From: Lepidodermella squamata
Taxonomy: Eukaryota; Gastrotricha
Direction: 5' to 3'
Length of the DNA: 64,000 nt
NCBI GenBank assembly: GCA_047495785.1
Contig: JBLDXI010000001.1
Coordinates: 4,464,001 to 4,528,000, forward strand
The notes beneath the pieces were generated by a model. It was not told the DNA's origin, ran no database searches, and saw only the letters and a list, made by a program, of their open reading frames with translations. This document shows, piece by piece, positions 47,001-56,900 of the stretch (its first letter is position 1; each line of letters opens with the position of its first letter). The translations under genes were made by a program, and so were the position numbers.

Positions 47001-50000
47001 CGGCAGCCGACGTCAGCAAAACCTTATCGAGGCTGTGCGCAAATTTGTCACGCAGCATGACATTCCTGGCGGCCGAAAGATCGGTCATGGCAATGTTGGC
47101 GCGGCCGCTAATTCCGCTAACTCTGGGAGCGTGAAAACGAAAGAAGACGGCAAAAAGGCGAGCAAGCCGCCGCGTTGACTTCTTCGAGGTATTTTTGCAT
47201 TTAAACCCAGTAGTTACCTCATTATAATTACCATGTGTTTGATTTGACAGGCGAATGGTACGAAGTACGATGTCAGATCTATGAGTGGACTCAAACGGCT
47301 TTTACTGGAAAACCGGTCAAGTAAAACGGCCTTCGACGTTGGCGTCGTTGACTCCGAGGGCGTCAACGACACGGAAAGCCTCGTTGAGATAATCGCAAAC
47401 ATGGAGCAAGTGTCCGCTCACCTCAAGTCACTTCAGCTGCGACAAGAATCGCTAATGGGCGAAGCGTTTGAAAAAATGTACAAGTGCCTTAAGGCTGATA
47501 AGCTTATCAAATCGAAAGAAGATATTTTCAGTATATTGACCAACGTTTTACGTTCAAGAAAAAGTATGTAAAAAATAAAATCACAACGTTCCGAGCCTTT
47601 GTCGGCCTAGAAAAGTTCCTGGACTGCGGCCTTCCTGTCTATGAGGCTTACAAGCTGAGGGCGCAGTTAACGAAACTGAAAGCCGCAGAGCCGGATTTTT
47701 ATCGGGAGTTTTATGACCTGCCGTGTCCTGCGCACGATTGAATTGCTCTTTCGGCTTGCTCTTTCGAATGGCTGTTTTGGCCTTGGTTTCTCCATCTGAA
47801 TTTTGGCATCTGAGCTTGTTTTAGCCATTGTTTTTATCTAAATTTTATCTAAATTGATAACGTACTCGGCATCTGAGCTTGTTACGGCCTTTGTTTTCCA
47901 TCCGAATTTTGGCATCTGTTTCAGCCATTGTTTTTTATCTAAATTTTGATAACGTCGAACGAACGATAAGTCAACGCAAAGTCGGCTGCTCTGAACTCTG
48001 GCACTACTACAACGTTTATTTTCCATCCAAAGGATCTTGATTGTTTTCGCAATCGATTTTCTAATTCATTCACTAGAGACATACTTTTTTACATAAGAGA
48101 CAAAATAGTTCATCGCTACTGAAAGGTTTAAAGCTACCACCGCAAAACCAAGTTATAGCATGATATCCGAGATACTGGGCTTTAATCAGCCAATTTCGAA
48201 CTACGCTGAATCCACAAAATGCCTATAGCTCTTTGAAACTCCGATTTGGGATAACGCACTTTGAGCTGTTCGCTGTTCGCTGTTCGTGACAATCATACTT
48301 CGCTTTTCGAGTCAGTAACTTGCTAATTTGCCACCATGATAAAGCTACGACAAATTTACAGGCATTTTATCGATCATGACGGCTTTGCAAAATTTTCAGA
48401 AACTCTCAAAGCATCAGTCATACAAAACCGAAGGCTCGTAATTTCGATTGTAATCTTGCACACAATAAATCAAAAATATAATGCAGATGGCAAGATCTTG
48501 CTTCGAAGCACTAAATAGACTTATCAGCAACAAATCGAAAGCAAGTATACCCGCTAAAATGAAAGTTAAATGAGCCGTGATGACCCCTACCCTTCTTCGT
48601 GCATGCGAAAACTAGAACAAGACTGCAACACTCAGAGTCCATTACAAGCTGAATATTTGGAAAATTTCAATAATTTTGTTAGTATTTACAACGAAAAATG
48701 CCCAAATTGGGAAATTATTGAAAAAACGGCCCAAGACAGGATGAAATCGAGGGCCTTCGTTAAATTTTGGCCAACAGGTCGCTGGGAACGTAATCTACTT
48801 GACTTCTCACTCTCGCCGTCGTTCAAACGTCGGTAACCTCACCATCAAGAAATCGACGAGTAATAAATAAATGATGATTATCGGATCTTTTCATTTTCCC
48901 ATCAACTACCGTTATGAAAACGCAAAAAAACGATTTACAGAAAGCATAGCTAACAAACCCATTGCTGAAGAGGTTCCAGCTTGTGCGAAACAGCTTTCAC
49001 AGCCTCGACAACGGTCAAACTCGACGCAAGGCGGTGCAGCAACGGCAGCTCGCCCAGCTGGCTGAACAGGTGGAATCGCTTCGCCACCGATTCAATGTCC
49101 TCCGCCTGCAAGAAGCAAATGTCGAACAGCGAGCCGAAATCGGCCTGGCCAGACGCGACCAGCTTCGCGAAGTCATCCGGCGCGCACGGCGAGCCCTTCT
49201 TGCGGCTGTACGTGCAGTAGCCGAGGTACGTGTTCAGCAGCGCGTGCGATTTTTTGAGTTCTTTCGTCTCGAATTCGTTGCACGAGTCGAATTTCGGGTG
49301 CTTGCGCAGCTGCGACGCCAGGTTTTCGAACGAGGCCGTCAGGGCGGAGGAGGCGGGGCGGACGAAGCCGGACACCTGCACGACGCGGCCGCCCGAGCCC
49401 GAGTCGTCACGCCCGCCCGTCACCAGGCTCGACGTGTCAATGTCGACGGCGAACGTCTTGTCGGTGAGCACTTCGACGGCGCATGAGTAGCCGTCGCGGA
49501 ACTGCGGCAGGTTGACCGACAGCTCGCACGTCTGACCCGTGCGCAGGCCGTGAGGCCGGTCGCACACCACCACGGTCAAATTGCCCTAAATAAAAAATAG
49601 CAAATTAATTAATAAATGTAAATAATCCCATCACGGAAAAAAATTTCTATCAGAATCAGAATACGCGGAGAATGGGTCAGAATATTTGCAAATTAGGAGT
49701 CCTAGCAACAAATGATTCCAATTTTCGGCGATTTCGGCTTCTTCCTTTCTTAACAAATATTGAAGCCTCTCATGACCCTGGGTTTTTAAACCGATGATAT
49801 ATATGTCCTCGGGCAAATGCACTCGTTTTAATTCACAGGTGAACCCAGCCCTGGACAGTTGGCATATGCTGGTACATTACTTGTCGTCCTGCGATTTGGC
49901 CAACATGTCGACTATAAGTAAACGTGTAAATATTCCTAGCAAGGCTTATAATTACTTCGAAAAATTATTCTTTTACTGTGATCTAGAAAAAGAACCGGAA

Positions 50001-52925
50001 ATATTATTACTCATCTCATGGTTACGAGAAGTAGAAAAAATTAACAAGTATAATACTATCCCTGCTTAATCATGTGATGGGCAGGTAAAAGTTTTTCAAT
50101 TATTGGCTACAATTGTCTGTTTTCTTTTTCCCCATGTAGATGTTTGACTAATAAGGATTAATGGGTGCGGCCACGAAAATGTCATCTCGAGCGAAAAAAT
50201 TGAAACTGTCATAAATCACTCAAAACAAATCCGAGATGAAAGATTTTTTGATTTTCGAGATCCCCTTAATCAGTACTTTCCAGCAATATAATTTTTGTGC
50301 CGATCAGATGATTTTTATTTTTATCGATCAGATATCGATCGATTTATCGATAATCGATAATATTGCGATTTTATGCTGATTTCAGTGATACTTGGTTATT
50401 TTCATGCGATGAACTCAAAAATCACCATGAAATTGGACCAATCATCACCCGAATCATGGAAATCAATCACCGATAATCGATAATCGATAATCGATAACTA
50501 TCCAAAGTGCTATGGTCTATGACTGTTTCTAGGGGTATTTTAGTGCGCTGATTCGATTGCGCGCGTCAAAAACTGATACCTGGCAGCGTTTCCATTCTAA
50601 TAGCGAAAAACTTGAATTATCTGTATGTCACAAAGCAAATTTCTCTGTACGTCACGGCGTTATTAATTTTTCGACGGCTTACCAAGGCAGCTAGCCAATA
50701 TTGAGTTTCAAAATATGAAAACCTGGGTCATTACGCGTATGCCTGATTTTTGGCGCAGGGACTGAGCGATATTTGAGGGCTAGGCTGCTAGCCAAAATAG
50801 GGTCACTTTTAGGATTGCTCGACTTTCTCTGTACGTCACGGCGACTTTGCCCTCTGGCGCTGTCTTGAAAACTAGCGTTACATAGCAGGACAACAGCGCA
50901 GGACACTCGAAAAATATTCAGGAGTAAAACGAGTGCTCATTTGCGTTCTTAGCATGCATAGTTTTTACATAATGCCTCTTTGACCAATCGCAGGTGGGTG
51001 TGTCACCTCTGTACGGCACGCGTGGCGGCACCCAATATTTAATAGAAGGAACATTTCAAATGTTGACTTCCAAAATTTCTGATATAAAAAATTTAGATTC
51101 TCAGGATGATCTGAAACTCGAAAAGCCTCACTTTAGGGACATCTTTCATGAAGTTCGAGTTTAATTGTCAAATTATTAAATAGCAGGCAAAGGACAATTA
51201 AAACGGATTTTCGTTTCGCTATAACTCAACGCGTACATACATCACCACCAATGCTCGGAGATTTCGATGACGAACAGAAAGCTACCGATGCGATTAACAA
51301 AATGGCTCCTCTCTTTCGAGGGGAAGAAAGCAAGGGAGTTTTAGGCGGAAATATACCCTTTGGAAAGGTGGATGAATGGAAGAAAGCATTTATGAAACTG
51401 GTCGCCACGATTTCTCAGCAAATAATTTCACCATAGTCCAACAAGTTGATTGAAGCTCTTATATATTTCAAGAATGCCTCGCGAGCCTCAGATACGGAGG
51501 TTTCAAACGCGGTATCCCAAATCCGCACCAGGGACAACAGAAAACAATTCTGGAAAGCGTTAACGAATCTGTACTCAGGCTTCAACGTGAAAAAGCACGT
51601 GATTCAGCCAATTTTAGTTTTGCTATTCGAATTATCTCTCCTAGGAGGACTATAAATATCTCCTTGGCGAGGCCGTCAGGCAAAGGGCTCACGTAGCCCG
51701 TCACACAGAGAAGCGCAAAGGTTCCAGGGCCCGTCTAGAATCGCGCCTAAACGGTCGTTGGGTGCAGAAGCTGCTCTTCCTATAGGGCTTACGCCGGCTG
51801 AAACCGTCCCCAAGCGATTGCTGGAAGGCAAAGCTTTAGAAGACTTCATTGGGGGAGCATTATATTTATATTGCCAGAATTTCCCATCTAATATCAGCTA
51901 TTTCCTATGTCCAATTGACATTTTTCAGACATTTTTGAACTTTCGATTTTCCGTAAGAAGAAAAGTTGTTGAAAGCATGCAAATGCCGGCTATTATGAAC
52001 AACAAATGGCGAATAATACAATAACCTATTCCTGGCCAACCAATTGCATTAGATATATGTAAATAGCTCATACGAAAATTTACCCCAGTGTCGTAAAATA
52101 TGGAAAACTGTTTCAGAGACTTTCCCGTAAAAACAATCCATATCCAATGAACTTCACCCAATAAACTGAAAATCTTCCGAATAATGAAACCTGTCAGTAG
52201 GTTTGGTTTTCTAGCTTCTAGCTTCCAGCCGAAATCGCCGAACAAAATTGAAAATCAGCATTTACACGCCTGGCTAACGGGAAATGGAAAAACCGAAGTT
52301 CACCCATTTTTGGCCAATTTTGAAATAGGAAAAAAGATTTGTTGATGAAGTAATGATTTAAGTTCTACCGGGTGGATTTTGGTGAATTCGGTGCCGCGCG
52401 GCTTGTCGCCGGACAACAGCACGTCGAAGCGGTGGTTGCGGCCGAGATCGACGAAGAGGCGGAACAGCGAGCCGCTGACTTCGGCCGTGATCAGCTTGCC
52501 GTTGAACTGGATGCACTTGGACAGCGGCGCCAGCGTGCAGTTCAGAGCGATAGCCAACTACAAAATTATATAAAATTATATAAAAATATCGAAATTCAAA
52601 TAGGTATTACAAATATGAATTTTCTTTATTTTGGTAGTACATAGGTAATTAAAATATTTCCTTCAAATATAAAATACATTTAAAAAAATTCGAAATTAAA
52701 ATTTTAAATTTTGAATGAACTGACATCAAAGTTGAGATCGACGTTGAACTGGTAGTTGCCACATTGAACGGGCGTTACGCTAGTGAAGCCGTTTCGCGTC
52801 AACTCGGCCGTGAACGCCTCGACGAGTTTGGGCGACGCCGTTTCGCCGACAATCAGCACGATCTTGGCCTTCTTCACCGAGGCCGCGATCTGCTCGCTGA
52901 ACAACAACTCATCGATACTCGCCAT
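38061..52925 (-). CDS. Divergent ubiquitin-activating enzyme (E1)-like protein, probable pseudoenzyme
   Basis: Eight exons: 52925-52725, 52557-52369, 49585-48959, 45905-45450, 42801-42207, 40060-39762, 38964-38807 and 38385-38061 (949 residues, all phases consistent; UBA1 has about 1050). E1 domain order is kept. Inactive adenylation half: IDELLFSEQIAAS, ITAEVSGSLFRLFVDLG. First Cys half-domain: VVVCDRPHGLRTGQ; then HALLN, PLQQW. Active half plus catalytic-Cys motif: HCVVKNFPN. Second Cys half-domain: LWAIDKFESLF, RQLVFNFPPDHKQ. FVEAAANLRASMYGV and CSFTVWDKWRF begin the last adenylation segment and the ubiquitin-fold domain. The Cys (residue 483, codon 45476-45474) is retained. The Rossmann glycine loop is degenerate (VVSGVASLGK), the NLNRQFLF-type ATP segment is missing, YSRQ has become FSEQ, and about 60 residues of the first half are absent. 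Large introns carry dead mobile DNA. Confidence 0.85.
38727..38765. repeat. Short TAG/GTA-rich tandem stretch
   Basis: Imperfect TAGTAG units (AGTAGTAGAGTAGTAGTAG and GTAGTAGTAG) inside the last intron of the E1-like gene. Confidence 0.6.
39185..39340 (+). repeat. Dispersed repeat, copy 2
   Basis: Similar to 25951-26130 in the same orientation (blocks GGCTGATAT, AAAATCGATACTT, GAATCGATATCGGCTC, GCAGGCCGA, ATCGGTTAGGCA). It lies inside an intron of the E1-like gene. Confidence 0.7.
40732..41185 (+). other. Unrecognised coding-like fragments in E1-like intron 5
   Basis: A helical frame (GFLAINNRIDAANARIDALE, RHVNDAIPLIAAPPQ), starting GTG rather than ATG, ends at a plausible donor. It can splice at 40945 (TTTCAG) to MIQLRRRRYIDSSPGSNIDY and beyond. 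Coiled-coil-like ORF1 proteins of retroelements look like this, but no domain is recognised. It is antisense to the E1-like gene and could equally be debris. Confidence 0.25.
41473..41937 (+). other. Unrecognised open frame in E1-like intron 5
   Basis: 154-codon open frame without ATG at its start (coding-like composition: LIQPGVAERMAVWNEGVVTR, VKAIDVQQESDDTDDHRID). It is antisense to the host gene, with no known domain. Its place beside the fragments at 40732-41185 suggests a single decayed element. Confidence 0.25.
46861..47178 (+). other. Hypothetical 105-residue open frame in E1-like intron 3
   Basis: Starts with ATG in an adequate context (AAAGAAATGG). It has a hydrophobic N-terminus (LRIFLFHLLSFPDVVG), a basic middle (SGSRRQQNLIEAVRKFVTQH) and a Lys-rich end. 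A polypyrimidine-AG (CTTTCCAG) lies at 46911-46918, so the first 19 codons may be intron instead. It is antisense to the host gene. It may belong with the next frame (47281-47571). Function unknown. Confidence 0.3.
47281..47571 (+). other. Hypothetical 96-residue open frame in E1-like intron 3
   Basis: Preceded by an acceptor-like TTTGACAG at 47243-47250. Encodes MSGLKRLLLENRSSKTAFDV, a Leu-rich helical stretch (ANMEQVSAHLKSLQLRQESL) and an end (FSILTNVLRSRKSM). Coding-like sequence continues in another frame just downstream (FVGLEKFLDCGLPVYEAYKL, AAEPDFYREFYDLPCPAHD). Either a small intron or a frameshift separates the parts. No family recognised. Confidence 0.3.
50320..50500. repeat. ATCGATAA-rich stretch
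   Basis: Clusters of ATCGAT / ATCGATAA, including three to four tandem CGATAAT units at about 50471-50497 and TTATCGATAATCGATAAT near 50344. Located in E1-like intron 2. Confidence 0.6.
50642..51022 (+). repeat. Thrice-repeated CTCTGTACGTCACGGCG motif
   Basis: TCTCTGTACGTCACGGCG occurs at 50642-50659 and again, identical, at 50826-50843. A diverged third copy, CCTCTGTACGGCACGCG, lies at 51006-51022. Spacing is about 180 bases each time, so this is a roughly 180-base tandem repeat with weakly conserved inner sequence. Confidence 0.55.
51251..51655 (+). other. Unrecognised coding-like fragments in E1-like intron 2
   Basis: Two adjacent open stretches in different frames (MLGDFDDEQKATDAINKMAP, FGKVDEWKKAFMKLVATISQ; then LIEALIYFKNASRASDTEVS, RKQFWKALTNLYSGFNVKKH), separated by a stop. 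Composition is gene-like, but no domain is recognised. Probably an inactivated element or gene copy. Confidence 0.25.
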
Positions 52926-53999
52926 TCTCAGTTATTATTTGGGTTTTTTTATATTTTTTAACAACTAAAATTGAAGGGCAAATTATGAATTTGATTCGAT
53001 ATTTCCAAATTTCGCATTTTATTATTTTACAAAAGCAAGCTCGAGCAATATCGAACGATTGTTAATCGATATAACGAAAAAAATCAGGACCTAATATCAA
53101 CCACATAAAAACCATCATCATCACATTTTCATGCGAAAAAAATAAATAGAGCTGAGCACGCGCCGCGTGCAGAAACGGAAACAGAAGCAGAATGTTAAAT
53201 AGGAAAAAATTGTGAATGAATGAATTAGGCAAAAAATACGAGAGCGCCATGAAGTGGAGCCTCGCCATACGTGATGCGATTAGTCACGCAAATCAGGTTG
53301 ACAGGGCGTCGCTTTCCAGGTCACAGAACACAAATCGAATAGTCGCATTATAACGAAAAATTGCTCTACTTCCGGATGAATCGAAAATATGAGGTCACGA
53401 AGAAAAATTAAAATCAAATAACTATTATGAAATCGATTGATCCATGAAAAAATCGATTGATTCAAATCTCAATTTTTCAAAAATTTCAACTTAGGTTCGA
53501 TATTCTGAGAAATTCAGAAAAAATATTGCCAAACGTTTTCTATACTAAAAATAAATTCCCATCCTAATTTGTTCCGCGTTGGACCAATTTTCCATAATAT
53601 CGATTCTAGAGATATTTTCGCGGCCACTTTCAGAATTTCCCAACGGAAATAGGTAAATTAGAAAATGTATCAATGCGGTAATTCAAATTAGTTTCTAATA
53701 TCAGCATAGCTCGATTCAGAGACTATTTTAATTAATTACCAATTTTAAAAATATATGAAGATTAGAGGGGCGAAATTAAGTATGAATTTCCGAAATGTCA
53801 ATTAAAAAATTTCTGAAATAAAATAGTTAGCAATCTTATTTTGACCAGAATCACCAGAATATTCCCACGTATTCTGATACTGCTAGAAATCACAGCATTT
53901 AAATACTGATTGTAGAAAGGCGGCAAGCATATCATCAATTTTTCATCGAGTAAATATCCAATTTTATGAAAGACAGTGTTTAGACAACTCTTCTCGCCT
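52926..53999. other. Intergenic region between the E1-like and DENN/WD40 genes
   Basis: About 1.07 kb of AT-rich DNA that must hold the E1-like promoter and the 3' UTR of the DENN/WD40 gene, both on the minus strand. No TATA box or poly(A) hexamer could be placed with confidence, and no gene is seen. Confidence 0.5.
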
Positions 54000-56900
54000 T
54001 CAAACAACAGTAATCATCGCATCAGCCTTCCACAGCGCAACAACGTGCAAATCGAGCGTTTTCGCCAGACACGCCACCACCTTAACCGCCTGCCCATTGT
54101 CATCAGTCACGCGGACGACGCGCGACGACGGCGCCGCGTCAACCAGCGCCATGCTGCGAATCGCCGCCTTCTGGTAGAAATGCAACGACCGAACCGGCTG
54201 GCGCGTCTCCAACCCGCCCGACCGGCGACTCGCGCTGGGCAGGGCCGATTTGTCGGCCGGGTACAGCCGGAAAATGTCGACCTGGCCGTCCGAGCGTGAC
54301 AGCCACGCTTCACTGTGCTCATTCGCCGCGTCGTCAACGACCAACACGCCGGTTATCAACTCGCCATTCGTGTCGAATAGGCACTCTTCCAACAATTCCA
54401 GCGTGTTCGCGTCGAAAATCAACACCGGAGTCGGCCGGGGCGGCGATTCGGAACTAACCGATTTTTTAGCACCCGGTGATTTTTTCGGCTCCATCGATTC
54501 GAGGCGAGCGGTGACTACAACGCGGCGTGATGATAGGAAAACGTCGCAGAAAAAGCCCTGCGCGTCCTGAATCAGCGATTTCAAGTTGATTTTTCGCGAA
54601 ATTAAATCGCCGGACGCTGAAACTCGGAATAATTCGTCCTGCAGCAGGACGACAAAACTCGGGCCGGCTGGTTTTGCTTGTAAAAATTCCAATTTTTTCA
54701 AAGTTGTTCGACTCCCCGCATCAGTTACCGTCGTGTAATTTGACGCTATCGTGCCGATTGAAGTTCCGGAGAAACTTCCCTCGGGGATTGATTGAGAAAC
54801 GAGGGGTGCAACGGGGGTCAAGTCCGATTTTCCAGGCATTTTACTCAAAATTTGAAGGGTTGGTGTGGAGATGAAGACCACCTCGTGATTCGCGGCGATG
54901 GAACACATGACCGATTCGTTGTTGGAGAGAGTCATGGTGGAAACTGAGGCCGAATGCACGGTCAGCTGGCGGCGGCCGGCGAAGTTGTTGTTCGCATCGC
55001 CGACGAGCATCTGGCCATCGCCGCGGCCCAGCCACAACTGACCCGATTGGCTGGCGGCTAGTAATGCGGTCTAATAAGAGAAAAAATGAAACATAATCGA
55101 AATAGTATACTTAAAATAGTTCGATTTAAACGCGTGTCTTATAGGCGAACCAACTTATCAATGGGAAAAAATCCCAATAAATTATACGGTCAATCTAAAA
55201 TCTCAAACTTCACCAAATTCTATCACAAATACCTCGATAAGTCTACGTACCAGAGCTATAAAAACGCAACGTCAGATCACTTGAGGAGTGCGACACATTC
55301 CAAGCTAGCGAATAACCTATTTAGTACTCAATGGCCGTGTGCTATTCCATCAACTCAAATTTCCAGAGATTTTAAAAAACAAAATCCGCCTAGCGTAGCA
55401 AAGCCTTCGTTTCTAGTTCATTTATCTACTCTTTCTTCGCTTAGACATCACCGAATCATTATCAGCCTTATAATAGCCATACCGGACGGCATCCTCCTCT
55501 CGGGCCTGGCAGTCGGTCTTGCCTGCACGTGGCGAATTTTACGCAGAGCTTCTTCCTCAGTATCTTTCCACCTTAGATTGCTGTAAACTAATTCAAGGCA
55601 AGCTCGCACCCCGATTGCGTAATACCTTTACCTTAATGAACCCAGCGATGCCTACCATTATCGTACCTCCCGAAGTAATCCCTGTTTTAAGCATTGAAGG
55701 TGATTTTACCCATTGGCCATTTGGAGCAATTAAAGATCATCTAATGCACCTAAAACCTAAAATCCATTATGGCCAAGCACCTAGCTGAAGGCGCGTTTTC
55801 TGGTGGCACTAATGACTCGAACATCGCAGCATTCTGCCGTGATTCGTACTCCTGAAATCATCCATCTTCTGACCCTTGAAGAGTTTCAACTCAATTCAAT
55901 CAACTTGCATCGGGAGGGGGCTCCGCCAAAAATGGTTGCAATTCGGTAATGGCCGGAAATTCCCTCCAGCTTCCTTCCGCTTTCCAAACAATTCTCTACA
56001 AGCAGCCGAAAAGCGAAGCTAGTGACTCGAAATACCTTGGCTATCTACTTTACAGACAAGTTTGCGACAGTGGCATTGTCTTTTCATAGCAATCCGATCT
56101 ATGCTGCAATCCAAAATTTCATTCGAAATGGAGACATTGCGAGGGTCTGAGAATGCCTACAGTCACACCTCAGCTTCATACTTTAACTTCATAATTTCAG
56201 TTGTTAATTTACTATTTCTAACACCCAAATTCCTTCTCTTAAAAACCTAAAACTCGGATTTCAAAATTGATCGACCATTATCATTTGTCCTTGGTTAATT
56301 ATGATAATATTTAATGGTTCCTGCCAGAAACCTGGCAATTGTAACAACAACTTACAATAGGAGCACCGCCGAAATTGACCTTCCGCACCCATTTCCAGTC
56401 ACCCTGGTGCGAGTACACGTGAAGAGTGCCGTCTTCGCAGCCCAACAGCAGTAGCACGTCGACGGAGCCGTCCAGCATGTTGATCGTGCAAGACGTCATG
56501 CCTAAAAAGCACGCACAATTTTAAATCATAACAACATTAAAACATTTCAAATTATGAGAATGGTTCGACGCCCTTATTTCTCTCATTCCAGATCGCCGGT
56601 AAGAACTTTATACTATAGTAATAGCGTTGATGAAGCAAAACCCGAGACGTTTTCGACGCTAACGAGTTTTTGAAAAGCGATGGTGAAGGGCTCAAGTTCT
56701 TGAGCTCTTTTTGCACAGTCTGGGCCCTATTGATCGGGCAAGACAACCCATCGTTATTGTGTCCGCTGCAACGAGTGGACTTCTGGGACCGAATCCCTGT
56801 GCCATCGGCTCATCAGCACCATACGCGGAGTTTATCACGAGACCTGATTTCCCAAATGCCTACCCAATCAGTTGGAATATTTTCACATTTTTTATATGCG

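Noticed and set aside
48962-49486. Plus-strand 174-codon Arg/Gln-rich open frame.
   Set aside because: Antisense shadow of GC-rich E1-like exon 3. The minus-strand reading aligns with the first Cys half-domain of E1.
38061-52925. Interpretation as the SUMO, NEDD8 or ATG7-type E1.
   Set aside because: The single-chain order with two Cys half-domains and the CVVKNFPN motif fits ubiquitin E1 (UBA1/UBA6 group). SUMO and NEDD8 E1s are split into two proteins and ATG7 has a different fold order.
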